The notes under the pieces are model-generated. The model was given only the letters and a program-made list of their open reading frames with translations. It was not told the DNA's origin and did no database searches. Both the position numbers and the translations under genes were made by a program. Source: Strigops habroptila (lineage: Eukaryota > Chordata > Aves > Psittaciformes > Psittacidae). From it: DNA of 64,000 bases. The stretch is taken from positions 3,554,047-3,618,046 of the forward strand of contig NC_044297.2 in assembly GCF_004027225.2 (NCBI RefSeq). The letters are read 5' to 3'. This document shows positions 27,801-42,800 of this stretch, piece after piece (position 1 is the stretch's first letter; each line of letters begins with the position of its first letter).

Positions 27801-30800
27801 CACGAGAACGTGACTGAGCCATGACCATGGGGTGCGGGAGAAATCCAGTTTTCTTCGGAAGACAAACCTGGGACTAAGAAGGTTCCAGCTGTGGGTGGAA
27901 GGATCCTCACACCCAAGCCTGAAAGCCATTGACTCTGTCCCTGTCAGCACATCTGAAACGCAAACCCCACACTAGGAACTAGACAACAAGGAGGTGAAAA
28001 AGCCAAGGTGACTTTTCCTGCCAGCAGAATCATCCCCTTCTTCCTCACCTCACTCCCAAAGCCAGTGCAGATGCACCAATTCCCACCTTCCTGATGTGAT
28101 GCCTGCAGGTACCCGCACTTCCATCAGCTAAGGCAGCAGCTATTCCCCCCCGCCCTGATTCTGTGGGTTATAACTCACAGCAATGACTGGATGCAAGCTG
28201 ATAGAAGATGTTGGAAATGACTAGAGACAGCAGCAGCAGTGACATGAAGCCTCTGAGGGCTACAACCTTGTGCAGCAGAAGCATCAGAGAAGATCACAAA
28301 TATTTCTCTGTGGCGATGAGACATCCCTTTCCTATTGTGAAAAAACCTGACTGTTAAGGCACTTCTCCCTCTCCTGAAAACACCAGCAGAGAAATGAGAG
28401 CTCTGCATCTCATTAAGATGGTAAAATTGAAAGGAAAGGTATAACGCCACAAGGCGACTGTGAATAGATGTAATTTTCTATGGGACTGGTGAGACAGAAA
28501 CCCCAGAATACCAAGCAGGGGTGTGTTTGGAGGCAGAATGTGTCCACATGAACCTCCAAACCCTCACAGGATGCGGCAGCTTAAAGTGATCAGAAAGAGC
28601 ATCTGGGTTACCTGGTAGGAATGGGGCAGCACCGGGTAGGATGTACACTAGTGTCTTGCTTTAGATACTCTGCAGAGCACAGGTTGCTCAGAATTTAGGA
28701 CTGAGGTAACCTCCATGGTGATGAGAGGGAATCCTGCTCTTCGCCACCTCAGCAGAACCGAGATGAACATTCCACCCTGTAGCATGAAGCTTGCTGGGAA
28801 GCCCTGTGCTGTTCTCAGTGCAGTATTAAGCACGGCATCGCTCAGCACTCGGGCACACGCTGGATGTCAGCAGTTGAGCAGTTACCTGCAGGAATCCTTC
28901 CCTGTGCCGCATTCCGGCTGGGAATGGGCGCGAGCGCAGGCTGAAGCCACAGGGCACTGGGTTTGAGGAGATGCTCTGCAGAGGAGGAGCCTCAAGGAAG
29001 CTCCAGGTTAGAAAGTTCAATCTATCAGATCCTTTGGTCAGCTTTCTCCTTGTTCGTAAGTTCATAGGTTTAGCTGCCACCAGAGAGGTGGCTTCAGGAC
29101 CTACAGCAGCCATGCAGCACCTTTCTCCAGACCTCCAGGGACCACAGCCGGGATCAGAATTCCAATGCAGACATTTTCCAAGTGTTCCACTCAAGAGTAT
29201 TACATATTTTTCGATGCATTCTTTTTTACTGGAAAGTTCTGCTCTTCCAACAGCCCGAGAATTCTTCCTTAATTCAGTTTCAACTGCATTCATTAGTCTT
29301 CATTTTGCCACCTAAACTCATTTTGTTACTGTGCAATAGAAAGAGATGCTCCACACAGGTGACTATATGTGAGAATGAAATGACTCCTGCAAAGGCAGCT
29401 GGGCAAAGGACAAATTCATAGAATCATAGAATGGTTTGGGTTGGAAAGGACCTTAAGATCATCCAGTTCCAACTCCCTGCCATGGGCAGGGGCACCTCAC
29501 ACTAGACCATGTCACCCAAGGCTCTGTCCTACCTGGCCTTGAACACTGCCAGGGATGGAATTCTTTCCTCCCTTTACACACAGACCTACCAACTACACAA
29601 AGGGTCGGCACAGACCTTCACAGCAATTTTAGGTGGCAGAATACATCCGTGTGCAAGGCTGAAAATCAGACACAGCGATGTGGCAGCTATTACCCATTTA
29701 CTTGCCTATTGCCGCTAAAATCCCTTTTCAGATTGACTGCATTTAATCTCAGCCATAACAAGAGCATTCAGGCAACTCTGAAAATATTTTAAGCTTTCTT
29801 TTTCTTTTTAATTAAAAGATTATGAGAGCTCTAATATTTGTATAGAGCCTTTCTCGCTTGTTTTGATCACACATGAAAGTTAAAAAAGATTTTACTCTTA
29901 AGAGCTTAGGGCAACACCAAATAAAACATTCAACCCATTTAACCACCTGAAGGATTATGGTGTCATGATCAGAACAGCAGCTTGATCTCTTTTGCAGGTG
30001 CTAAGCCATTATACTGCCTCCTGCACCACCAGCACCCACTGGTCACTGGGCTCAGCTTTCAGGTGCCTGGAACATCAGAAGGGGCTGGAATACATCAGTG
30101 ACTGTCAACACCTCTGAATTGCTGCAAGTTAGCAGCTTGCTTCTCATCAGATTAATGTTACTTATCTCCTTTCTGCAAATCAAAGGGAAAACAAACCATG
30201 GCTCATCCCAAAGAGCCACATCCCTGTCTTGCAGCTCCAGCATTGTCAGAGGGGCTCCAGAACAACTGCACCCAACAGCCCTTTAGCTACAGCAGCCAGA
30301 GCAACAAGCAGCTCTTCAAACTCCATCACCCAGGTCTCAAAGCTGATACCAAAACCTTGACAGGACTTCTGGCAATCAGGGCTGTAAGGATGATATATGA
30401 GAGCATCTGGAGCAGCATTCCGTGGAAGAAAAATGGCTAGATAATGAATTCTCCCATTGAAAGCAGCACAGAAACCACTCAAACCCTGTACAACCTGGCC
30501 ACACTGTTGTCACAGACATATGTCCAGGACTCAGGAGCACCAGAGCCTCTGAAGCTCTGTCCAAGAAACTGGAAGGATTGGGACAAAATTCCGGTGGAAA
30601 AATGCTGGGTGACTCTGTACGAAGGCCAGAAAAGTGCAGTGTCCAAAGGGCACATCTGTGAGAAGTACTCAAGAGCCAGGAGGTGCTTATTAATGTATTC
30701 CTGCAGCTCAGCTTCATCTTCCAGATCAAGTGTCTGGGAGAGCTGATGAGTCCTTGAGTTACTCTTTCCTAGTGATTGCTGCTGCTCAAGAGCCCATTAC

Positions 30801-33800
30801 TGCGGGAGCACGTGGCGCAGCTCACTTGGAGCCCCTGTGAGGCTCATCCAGATGATTAAATCATTAAACTCACAATGCAGTGGAGAACCACTGCCCATGG
30901 CTTGTCCAACTGCCTCTGCACTGCTCCAGCTCCCTCCGACCTGCTGGGTCCTGCCTGCAACCAGGAGAAAACAGCGACTCTTTCCCTACTGGTGACTGAA
31001 TCTGAATCATTGACTTACATGGGAATAGGTCCATGGGCTATTCCCTGAAATCCAGCATGCTCAGAAACTCGCCTGGATTTAAGCAGAAAGACGAAGTTTT
31101 GCGCTGGAGGAGGAACCACTGGAGGGCTGCGCACAAGGGATGGGGTTCGGAGCACTACCGTGATTTAATCACACCTAGGGTACGTGCACATTGTGTTAGG
31201 CAGGATGTAAAGTGCAAAGCTAAATTTATATCCTATTGTAAAGGAAGTGAAACTGGTAGTAACAGTGGAACACATCTGTCTGCAGGACCACAGCCCAGTT
31301 ATCCTGCCTGGGCAGCACGAAGAACACTTTGTTCAAGTATCCTCTAACCCAACACCACCAGAGAAGTTGTGTTTCACAGTATATTAGTGGCTTGCAGGGA
31401 CTTTATGGTTAAGCAAACAATAAGATGGTTAAATTATCCGATTCCAACATTTGGCTTTTTAAATGTGAAAGTTAATAGGTTTGCATTACTGGAATCACCG
31501 TGGAGGAAAGCATGAATCCCCATCTGGGCAAAAATCAAAAGACAATCAATCCAACAGGTTTTAAAGACTAGATTTCCCTCTAAGGTGAAAGCAAATGGCA
31601 CTCTGTTCTGTACAGGAACACGAAAGGCTTATTAAACATATTAGCTGAGCTGTAGAATAACTTCTGATAATTAAAGCAAGGCTCAGCTATTCGTGCCCAG
31701 AGGAGATACTGTCTGTCACCAAGCAAAACGCTTCAGAAGCATGGAGCCAGAGATAGGGCTCTCACACAAAGGCCGGCCCTGGCTGACGAACCACTCATCT
31801 ATGTGAACAAAGCAGACAGTAATGAGCATCAGTGACTGTTAAAGGTTGTTATGACAGCGACACAAAGGAGGAGCTGCTTCTGCCAATGGTCATCACCTGC
31901 TACCCATGTGCTGCCATGCTGATGCTGCACAATGAGCCCACCCCAGACACCCCTGCACCTACCTGTGCCCTTTAGGGCTGGTTGTTCCCCCAGCAGCAGT
32001 TTTAACCTTTTGGCATGGATTTTCCCTTGGTAATGCGATTCGGCCACCACTGCCGAGGTAAAGGACATGTTACATAGCGTACAGCATTTGTTCTTATCCA
32101 CTGAGTCACCGTCACTGCCCTGCGTGGAGACAAAACACACAGACAAAAAAAAGAGGTGTATAAGCCCAGCAAGCACAGGCATGGAGAAAGAAGAGAGAGG
32201 AATCCAGGTTGTTATGCCAAGGTCATGGTTTGTAAGGGGTTTCCCTTCCTTGTTTCCCCTGGACTCGCTCCTGCCTGGTCCCAGCGCTGCCTCTGACTCC
32301 CAGTGCCTCTGCTCTCACTTAGTGCAGGAGCTCATCCCACATCCACGAGGCTCATCCATCACATCCTGCCTGTCTCCAGTCCTTATCAAGCATCTGTTCC
32401 ATGAGGCGCCCAGCCTGGGCTGCCCGTCTGCTGGCCTCTGCAGAGGAACCAGGTTCGTACCTCGCAGCAATAATTCACTACCAGCTGCTGACAAAACAAA
32501 CCTGAAGGCAGGAGCAGCCTCATGGCACATACTAAAGATAGGAAAGCACACTTGCTGCAGGGTTTGCACAAAATGAAAAAGGACCAAAGCACCTAAACCC
32601 CACGTTTACATTCTGCTCCTTTCCTAGAGATGGATTTTGAGCTCTTGAACGCTGCCAGATGAAAAAAGGCAATCGTTAAAGCCCAAGACACTTTGCACAC
32701 AACAGTAAAAGACACATCCCAGAAACTGATGTTGCCTAAAGCAAAGTCCGAGCTGCGGCCCATAGCCCTTTTTGAGGATCTGCACAATGAGACACCTTGG
32801 TGCAAAGGAGACACCTCTTGTGAGATCCTTGGTGCCAGCTACGAGGTGACTGGAACTTTTAAGAAGTCACAAACATCACCATTCAGTATTTCAGTACCAG
32901 CAAGAGGCTGTCACTGCTGCAGTGATACAAGTCGGGGCCATCCTTCATAGCTACCAATCGCTGCATCTGTACTGGTACAGGTAAACTCTAATTTAATGAG
33001 GATATTGTCTCCAGCCTTCATGATGGTTATTTTTGTAAGGAAAACAGCAGCGGGGCTGAGCTGAGACCTTCCACTCTCAGCAGACCCCATGAGGAGTGGT
33101 TGTAGCTCCAGGCTGTCTGTTCCCACTGCAGCAGGAGCCGGGTCACTGCCTGTCCCACCAGCATCCTGCCTCCACTTCCAGCACTGCCCCATGTCTCACC
33201 CAGGGCACCGAGCATCCCAATATCCGCCCCTGACACCTCCCAGCACCCGGAGCCACCACGACTTCCCAGGCATAGATGCATCCACTGGGATTTCTCCCTG
33301 GTTCAATGCGGGTTTTGGCTGAACGGAGGCAGCAGGGAGGAGCTGAGCAGCCAGGGAGAACCCATCGACAGCCCTTGGGCTGAGCGTCTGTCAGCAAAAC
33401 TTCCCTGCTGCTGCCAGCAAGTGCTTACAAACAAACAGCTTCCACGTACACAAGGGTGCAAACAACGAGCAAGCAGGGGAAAAAGCATGCTCGCACCATT
33501 AGTCACAATTAATTATTCAATCCGTTCCACAAAGGAAATAGGAATCACATTTAGGGCCATAGAGACGTGGGTTTGCTTTTCCAAAGCTCTCAGTACTAAG
33601 CTACTAAGAAGGAGAAGAAATGACTGCTGTAGCTGAACCCAGGACAGCTGTGTTGGCCACTGAGCACAATGTATGAGTGATCTCTGTTGAAAATACTCCC
33701 CCTTGTAGAGAAAGACCTTTCCAAAGGTGGGAAATGACCTGCTCCTTGCAGGTAGTTCTCATTCCCTGGGCAAGATCCGGCCCCTCTGCAAAGCAGAACT

Positions 33801-36800
33801 CCCTCCAGTGACATCTGGAGACAGTCATACACTCTCTTTTTTGTTTGAAAGCAAGTATTCCAACTGCCTGCATACAGTCACAACAGAAAACTATCTGTTT
33901 CAGGAGCTGCAATCTTGGTTTCACAAACGTCGTGCTCTTATTCAGACACAGAAAGAAGACACAGCTCCTCAACTCCCACTATTTAAGGTCATTTTCTCCC
34001 CCAAAATAAGCACAGTTAGAAAAAGCACCGATTTCCATTGCTTTTCTGTTTTGTTAACTGCAAATCAACTTAAACCTTAGCAAGAAATCTCCAGAGGTGA
34101 TTAGTACTGTTCCGAGTGTAATTTGCACTTCTTTTAAATAGCTTTCTCTCAAGATATTTTATGTCTTCAAAGGGAAGTCACTTGAAAGTTAAGAGCAGAG
34201 TAAAGAATTCCCAGACTCTATTGATCAACCACGGTGGTAACATATAAAAGAGCCTCCAACAGTTTGTTTGAAAAGCTGATACACTTCGGTGTGGATGCAC
34301 CAGGGGCTCTTCCTCTGCCACCTCTGCTCTTCAGTGACACTTTTCCCTTTACAACCTGCTGTCCCAGATAGACTGAAGTTAAGAAATGAAATGAAAAAAC
34401 TCTAAACCCCCCCAAACGTGCTGAAACCCCTCGTGCAGAGCCCAAGGTTCACACCGATGCACAGTTTGCTGCACAGCTTATCCGAGTCCACCCAAATCTC
34501 TGGGCGAGTGTCTTGAAGCCTGGATGGGGATTTGGGGAGGACAGGAACATCCCCAATTCTCAATCTGAGAGTCCCAACCTCTGCATGAAATGCCACAGAC
34601 CTTCGCTCTCCAACAGCAGCCATTCTTCATATACCAAATGCTGCTCTTTGCTGGCAGGATGCAGGAGATTTTTGGGCTCAACTGTGATTCAGCATTGACC
34701 CAAGGCTGTAGCACTCCCTCCTGTACCACCCAAGCTCCCCGCAAAGCCGCCCAGGCAGGATGCTGTATCCTGAAGGGTAATTATGCCTTCTCATTTGTCA
34801 GCGGCTGTTTTACCAGTCAGGGGAACCCAATCCGGGTGTCTTTTGTCACCCGCTGAATTGCACGGTGCTGACAGGATTGTGCAGCCAGCTGGTAAAATAA
34901 CATCCGTCAGCATGCCTGTGCTGGGGCACAGGGCTCATCTGACCCACAGCCGAGCTCTCCGGGGATGCTCTGCACCCATGTGGCTCTCATCCAGCTCCCC
35001 CCAATGCTTCCCTTGCTCCCACGCCAGCTCAGTCTAAAGCAGCAGCAGTAAATAGGCACCAACGTCTCAATTTAGCTTCCATAAAACCCACACAAGCAGC
35101 TCTCTAACCCCATGCTGCATAAAGCCAGCCGACGTGAAGGAATACTGGTACCATTTGTTTTGGCAATCATCTTCTCCAGATGACCCCTTCTCACTAACCT
35201 TTGTGGAGGTGCAGCACTGATGGGGCAAATGGCCTCAAACTGGAGCACAATAAGACACACCACAGGCTCAGAGACCAAGCACCCATTTCCCAACACTGAC
35301 AGCGCTCATCTTCCCCCTTCTCCCAGCCATGCCTGATTTATGGGGCTTCTTCTTGTAATATCACAAACTTCAAAGCAAGTCTCATACATCCAACAGAATT
35401 AACTTGAGTTATTCAGATGCCTGTTAACAAGCTGCTAAAAGGCATAATCCTCACACAGGACCAGGCAGTTGCAGTCCTTTGCTGCATGTTCCTTAAGCAA
35501 TCCTTGGGAAAAGTAAGGATTTTTATTCCACAAATCTGCTGTCTTAATTTCCTAGGTTTTACCAAGGAGAAAAGATTATCCAAACCCTTGAAACATACCG
35601 ATATGGAACACAGCACTGCAAAGTATCTGTTAAATTTGAGTTAATTTCTGGTATGAAGGTGGTGGTGCTGTTAAAGAGCTATTTTCTGTAACACTCCGTA
35701 GAATATTTAGACCACTTCCATTTTGGAGCCTGTACCAGTTTATGGCTATCTAAATCTGAAACAGTATGTCTCAGAGCCCCTGGGGACCTTACGTTCTCTG
35801 AAGAAAAGCCAGCCCTAAGTTAAGCCAGTGTGTTTGACAGGGTAAACACGCGTCCCACGGTCCCTGCAGCAGGGCAGAGGCCTCTGATGGGGTACAAAGT
35901 ACATGGTAAGAATGCTGGCCCTAAACCCAGACATTCCGTCTCAGTTTCAGCTGAAGATTCACGCTGCAGCACGCAGTAAGTTTTGCGCCAGAAGCTGTAA
36001 AACCTGCTTCTTTCCTGACTGGGAACTGAAGCTGAGCCTCCCAAAGCACCATGTGTAGCTCAGAGGGGCACAGCTCTTGGCTTAACCGCCTCCAGCAGCA
36101 CATGCATTACCCTCAGCAGCACAACCCAATACCCTGCTCCCTTCCCTCAAACAATTCATCCTTGCTATTAAAACCCCTTTCTTTTTTGAGGAAGATGATG
36201 CTGGTTAAAGCAATTGAGCTCCATATAGTACAAGTAGGGCTAGAAAGAACTTGAAGGCTTTTCTCCCATCCCTAAAATCATGTTTCGCAGCACATCAGAA
36301 ACATTCACTGTATCTGTCCTGATCGCGAGTAGGGGTTCTGGTTTTTAAAGGTAGCAAAAAAAGGCTGGTTAAAACCAATTCACTCGGAACTCAAGGACAT
36401 GATTCCTCATTTCAGTGGGGTCCTGACATAGGCTGCACCTTCTGGGATTATTTCCAGCTGAAATGTTAAGAGGAAATTTAAAATCAAAGGTTAATACACC
36501 AAAGACTTGAGGTTTTTCCCTTCCCCCACAAGAAAATCAACCCATAATGAACAGCCCAACAACCGAGTCGTTACCCAGTGCAAGTCTAATTCTGGAAGCC
36601 TCCTACTTCTTACTGTGAAAGGATAACGGGTGTTGTGGGAATGCAGAGTGTTTTTATAGTCCTCAAATAACAGCAACAACCCTTTTCCTCAGTGAAAGGT
36701 CAGGCAGCAAATGCTGTTTCTGAGCCTCTGGCACTCAGATTCTACAACTGCACCAGCTTCTCACTGTTGCCTTTCACAAAGGAGATGGAAAGTCGTTCAG

Positions 36801-39800
36801 CTTTGATGTGTTTGAGGGCTCTTTGGTTCTCTGTCTACCACATCCTTGTGCTAAGGTGGACATGCAGCTACGTGCTTTCTTGTTAGATGTAATGAATCTC
36901 ATTAGAGCACCATGTTCCAAGTCTATACGTGCACATCTACTGTACCTTTCACACTCTGTAATTAATAACTCCATAAAAATACTGTGAGATTCTGTTGTTA
37001 AGGGGTAGTTTGCAGCTGAAATTACCCTGTGTGCAACATAAAAGTTCCACTAAAGTTTTAATTACTGCATGAAGGAGCTTTCAGATTCCTTTGGCAAAAC
37101 TTGCATGCTTCTCCCTTTAATTAGAAGATATCTTCCTAAATATTGATAGCATTAAGCCACAGTCACACTCACATAGATCTGAAATTGTTTGGATGCTATC
37201 TGCTGGGAACCTCATCAACAGCGCTCTCACCAACCCCAGAATATTGGAAAGAGCTGAATGAATAATTCACTGTGAATCAGTCCCTTGTAAATTTAGCCTC
37301 CTTTTATTGCCTGACAAATGGCTGTGAGCTGGTCCAATTTCCTTGTGTTCAGTTGTTTATTTGAACGCAACTGAGGAACCCAATTGCCAATTTCTAAAAC
37401 TGCAGACTGACCACAAACCTTTGTGAGGGGCCTTTTGGATCCGTTTCCATCAGCTCCCAGAGAAAATCAGTCACAAGAGAGACAAACCAAAAATCACAGA
37501 ATCACAGAATGGTTCAGGTTGGAAAGGAGCTTAAAATCACCCAGTTCCAACCCCCTGCCACAGGCAGGGACACCTCACTAGACCATTTCGCCCAAGGCTC
37601 TGTCCAACCTCGCCTCGAACACTGCCAGGGATGGAGCATTCACCACTTCTCTGGGCACCCTGTGCCAGCGCCTCAGCACCCTCACAGTAAAGAACTTCTT
37701 CCTTATATCCAACCTGAACTTCCCCTGCTTAAGATTGAACCCATCACCCCTTGTCCCATCACTCCGGTCCCTGATGAAGGTCCCTCCCCAGCATCCTTGT
37801 AGGCCCCTTCAGACACTGGAAGCTGCTCTGAGGTCTCCACGCAGCTTCTCTTCTCCAAGCTGAGTATCCCCAATGTTCTCAGTCTGTCTCCATAATGGAG
37901 GTGCTCCAGCCCCTGATCATCCTTGTGGCCTCCTCTGGACTTGCTCCAACAAATTCTATTCTTCTTTCTGACCCTCTCTACTCAAATGCACATTGAGCAG
38001 ATACCTGTAATGCATCTGCTTGGTGCAAAGCCCCTGGGGCTTTGCTTGAGAACAATAGAAACAACCAAATGATATAAAACCCCAACAACAAGACCAGGTT
38101 GGATGGGGCTTGGAGCAACCCGACCTAGTGGAAGGTGTCCCTGGATGGAACTGGATGAGCTTGAAGGTCCCTCCCAACCCAAACCAGGCTGGGATTCTAT
38201 GAACATTTGAATAACTAAAAATGCAATTACTGTTGCTGATGCACGTAATATTTCTTCTAGAGTTTATTAAAAATCCTTTCCAGTTACTTAGCATTTCAGC
38301 TAATCTAAATGTTACCTCTGGGTACCTGTGGCTGTAACAGAAAAAATCCTGTAGCACAGAGTCAGTGATTCACAAAGCAGGTGAGTAAACAGGGACTTCA
38401 ATTATACCCACGTTTTCTGACCGGAGCTTTTTAGCTGGACAGCCTCCATCTATGGGATGTAGCATATAATAGAGGCGAACTTTGCTGGCGTGTTTCCGAC
38501 TCTGGAAGAAAAAAGAAAAAAACAGAATAAAAGAAGAAAAGAGAAGAAAAAGGCAAAAATAAAGTTACCAAAAGCAAGAGGCTCTGTGGCTCTGCCTACA
38601 ACACCCATCTGCAGTAAGATTTCACATCCCCTGATGTATGTATCCAACATGGGAGGAGAAAATGGGGAGAAAACCCAAGGTGAGGAATATTTGCATCTCA
38701 CAGAGGCTTCCCAGAGCTCCCCGCTGAGCTGAACTGAGCTGTGGAATGGTTCTGACACCTGCCATTAGCAGAGGGAACGGTCCATCCTCGCACTCTCTGC
38801 TGCATCCCGCTGCCTGCAGCCCCTGGAAGATCCAGTGGGAATAAAGGCAGCAGGAGAAGAGCAGCATTTGTTATCAGGACATTTCCATAGCAGGAGAGAC
38901 TGAAAAGATCAGGGTTATTTAGCTTCGGGCAGAGACAGGATGGCATCATGAGGGACCAGATGCGCATACACAAACCGAAGTCCACAGTTCTTACACTTCC
39001 AGAAGAATATAATATATAAGGGGTATAAAACTTCACTCTGTAGGAAATGAGCCAATTGACAGTGCCAAAGATTTGAAAGAAATTTCTCCCACAAGTAAAT
39101 TACCTGATAATTGTGCATTATGGAATCTAACGTTGTCCTACACAGAGAGGGATGAGGACCATGTGGATCCCGAGCCAGAGCCCCTTCTCCTCTCTCAAGC
39201 ATTCTTAAGGGAAGTTGAGCAGTAAAAACCCTTCCAGATGATATATTTATACCAAAAGAAAGTTTTCAGGGACCTTGTAGCAGGATTGGGAAGAACTGAG
39301 GGATGCCCGGAGAAGACTCTTCCCATGAGGGACACACCAGGTTTCACACTGCCTCAGGCACGGCTGAGGTTTACCGGTAGATGAGGGTGATGGAGATGTC
39401 CTGGTCACACCGACACTGACAGACGAAGCAATCCTGGGACTTGCAGAGGCACAGGCATAAACCTTCAAACCACTAACTTTGAGTCAGCTCTTCTCTTACA
39501 GTACATGTGGGGAGGGGGGAAAGACTGCACCTACTTAATGCCCACATCCAGAGCCCAGACAGGCACAGCAGCTATTCTTATGCAAATGTTTGCTCTGAAT
39601 CTCCATTTCTGATTGCCTCACAGCACAATGGCACTGTAATATTATAATTTCAGATCACAGATTTGCAATTTTAAACTATTAAATTACCATTAGCATGTTC
39701 TGGAACACTTTTTTTCCCTGTGGTGTGAACTCGGAGCTAAATTTGCAGAGAGCTATATTTGTCTGCATAAATGTGACTACGCAATAATTTCTTTTAATGG

Positions 39801-42800
39801 AGCAAAATCAGCCAAGATAAATAATGTCAAACACCTTTCCCTGACTTGTCATCCTGCCTTTAGAAAACATGACCTGGTGCAGGCAGAGCAGGAAACCCCA
39901 AAGCTTCAGCTATCAGCCATTAGCAAGACTGCGATGGGTAAGTAGGAAATGACAAAAGCAATGCAAGGGACAGACGTGCAGAGTCAGCCTGGGAGGTTGG
40001 TGGAGTTCCTGCTTCCTGCCTGGAGCGATGCTCGGGTGGTGCAGGTTCACAAAGAGAGTACAGGAAGGTGGGTGATGGCTGGACCCTTCGGCAGGGCAGG
40101 GATGGGAGCAGCTGTGGATGGAGGAGACCTTAAAGACCAAATGGGAGAAGCTGTGGATGAGGGAGAGTCAAATGCACCTTAAAAGAGACATGGACAGAGC
40201 TTTTCAGCTTCATTCCTTCCCTGTGACACACCTCGGAGCAGGCAGCCAGCCTCACCCATCCTTCCCTCAGCCACGAGGCTCTTCCCTCGGGTGAGTTAAT
40301 GCAGCATTAACTGCATGTCACGATGCCCACTCGCACACAGCCACAGCCTCTGAATTCAGAGGTTAAAAAGTCTGGGGGTTTTCTCTGAGAAGATGGAAAA
40401 GCAAGATTTTGAGCAGTAATAATTTTCAGTGTTCTTTTCCATGGCACTCAGCTGGGCCATAAATGATGTCCAAACGTCAGCACTAAAAGGCGGCGAAGCT
40501 TCAGCCTTCTGTAAAACACCTCTCACCTTTATTTATGCACCTGATTGGATTTATGAACACTAAGGTAAAGAAATAACTTACATTTGCCATAATTTAAAAC
40601 TACACGGCTCCTTATGCAGCCTTATTATCCTATGGTTATAAAAGCAGAGCTTAAAACCATCCCTGGCCTTTGCAAGTATGTAGTGAGCATCTCATTCCCT
40701 CTTGAGGAGCGGAGGTAGCACAGCCCATTTGTCACCCATTTTATCTCTGGTATTTTCTACATTTACATGTGTATTTATCATCCTAACACCATGGCAAGAG
40801 CACAGTGATTATTCCTGGCGTGCTGCTTGCAGCAGCCCTGTGGGTTATCTCTTCCCCTCCGCAGAGCAGCTTGAAAGCTGCAGCTCTGAGGCAGGGGAAG
40901 GGCAAGTGGCACAGGGAGGGGGTGGCACAGCCCCGTCAGAGGTCCCATGTGTTTGAAGGAGCAACCGACAACCAAGTTATCACAGATACACGGGGAAAAC
41001 CAGCCAACAGAAGAGCCATGTACAGGAAACCAGGATAAGGTGGGATCAGGGCACATCCAGCTCCCATTTGGATCCATTTTACCACATGGAAAAGCCCTAG
41101 GAAAGACAAAACCTTGACCCATCTGTAAATCCATGGCCTGGAACAAGAACACTGCCCTTGGATGCACCTGCTTGTTCATCAACAGCCACCACAATTTGCA
41201 CTAAGAGAATATTTCTATGCCTGTGAATATTTCTTTTGTAGCTTTACAAAGTGCTACACCACAGGCATTTTCACTTGGGTTCTCTACTCCGGTGTCTGGA
41301 AATAACCCCTTTAGAAGGCAAGAAGTCTACCTTAATACTCTATGCTTTAAAAACAACCCTCTCTATGCAGGGAAGCTTAGAAAGAGCGTGTTTTCACATA
41401 GCAACTGCAGACTTCTGCATTGGAAGCTCATGCGCTACTGTGAGAAGGCTCATCAATAAAAGTAAACAAATGGATCATTTCCATCTATATCAAATCTACT
41501 GTAATACAGAGGACTGTGGCGGAGGCAGCAGAGTTCTGGCAATTCAACCTTAAAGCATAAAGAGGGCAAAGCAGAGCTATGAAACGCAATTTGAGTTTGC
41601 ATAAATCAACTTTTGCGGCGCTCTCTGCGCGGCGAGAGGAGACAATCCCGTCTCTGTGGGAGCGGCGGCAGCTGCCAGGACCATTGGTAGCCATGGACAA
41701 GGCTGGTCTCAGATGCAGCAGCCCCGCTCACCCTGCCCATGGAGGATTTGCTCCGTGATAGCTTCTCTGTGCATTTACCAACGTGTCCCTGGGGAGGGTT
41801 GGGACCGTCTCCCTTCACAAGGCCAGAAGTCCCCAATAGGTTTGCACAGACAGGGATGCTCCTTCCCTGCGGATGGGGAGCGCCTCCCACCCAGGCTGCT
41901 GCGCCCCGGGATGTGCTCCCACTTTGCAGCACTGATTTAAGCTGATCTGGCAGTCTGAAACACTTGACATCTTGTGAGGGACTTCTACCTCCAGCCAGGT
42001 TCAAATCAAGCACTGCTGCTGCTCTCCTCACGCTGCGCTTGCATCTGAGGCAGTTTCTCTATTCCCCATAGCGCCCTTTGTCATCTGCTTGTTCACACCT
42101 CTGCTGGCAGCATGTTTTCGGCTGGTCTGCCCTAACCCTCACTCTCCCCCTCCTCTGTGCCCTGTTCTCCAGCCAAAGAGCAGAGACCCACCGAGCACAG
42201 GCAGAGACATGGATGGGAGATGAAGACAGGAACTGTGATTGCAGCCCAAATGGCTGTGGCTTCTCTTGGTTTGTAATACATTCTGGGTTGGATTTTAATC
42301 CTTTTAGTGTATACTGTGTTGATCTGGTCTGTATGCTGGCAATTCCTTAATTAAATTGCCCTGAAACACGCAGCCATATGATTACACCAACTTTATTGCC
42401 TGTATTGGCCCTATTTGTAATCTTATCAAGAGAGATAAAGTTATTGTGGCTTAGACCTGGTTCTTTAAACCTGATGCTGAATACCAACCTCACAACCCTC
42501 CTGAAGCTACGACTTGAGTCCCTCTCCAGAGCTGGCTTTGCTCCAGCTCCACACACTCTCCTTCCTCCTAGAAACTCCGCAGGTCCCATGAAGGATCAGC
42601 ACTGACGCCACAGAACCCGTGGCCAGCTCTTTTCAAGCACTTACATGCAAATTACTGGACCTGCTGCCTCAAAAATCAACACTTTAGATTTCATAATCGC
42701 TGCCTAACAAACTCCCAAATTCCTGCTGGAACGGAACCAATTTATTCCTCCTTCTGTGATATAACAACATCCTCTGCTTTTTTTTTTTTAATAGAGGGCA

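Larger units (their letters stand above)
25645..31962 (-). other. ZMAT4 intron 3
   Basis: A 6.3-kb phase-1 intron. It contains a CR1 3' end (29415-29559) and two copies of an unidentified ~80-bp direct repeat (26960-27035 and 29003-29088). No additional exon was recognised. Confidence 0.9.
32120..38411 (-). other. ZMAT4 intron 2
   Basis: A 6.3-kb phase-0 intron. Two CR1 fragments of opposite orientation (37492-37960 and 38093-38202) lie just downstream, in the gene's sense, of the second coding exon. The rest shows no recognisable feature. Confidence 0.9.

Noticed and set aside
36215..36300. Sequence resembling an ancient CR1/L3-type element (GGGCTAGAAAGAACTTGAAGG)
   Set aside because: The similarity is limited to about 25 bp and too weak to separate from chance without a profile search.
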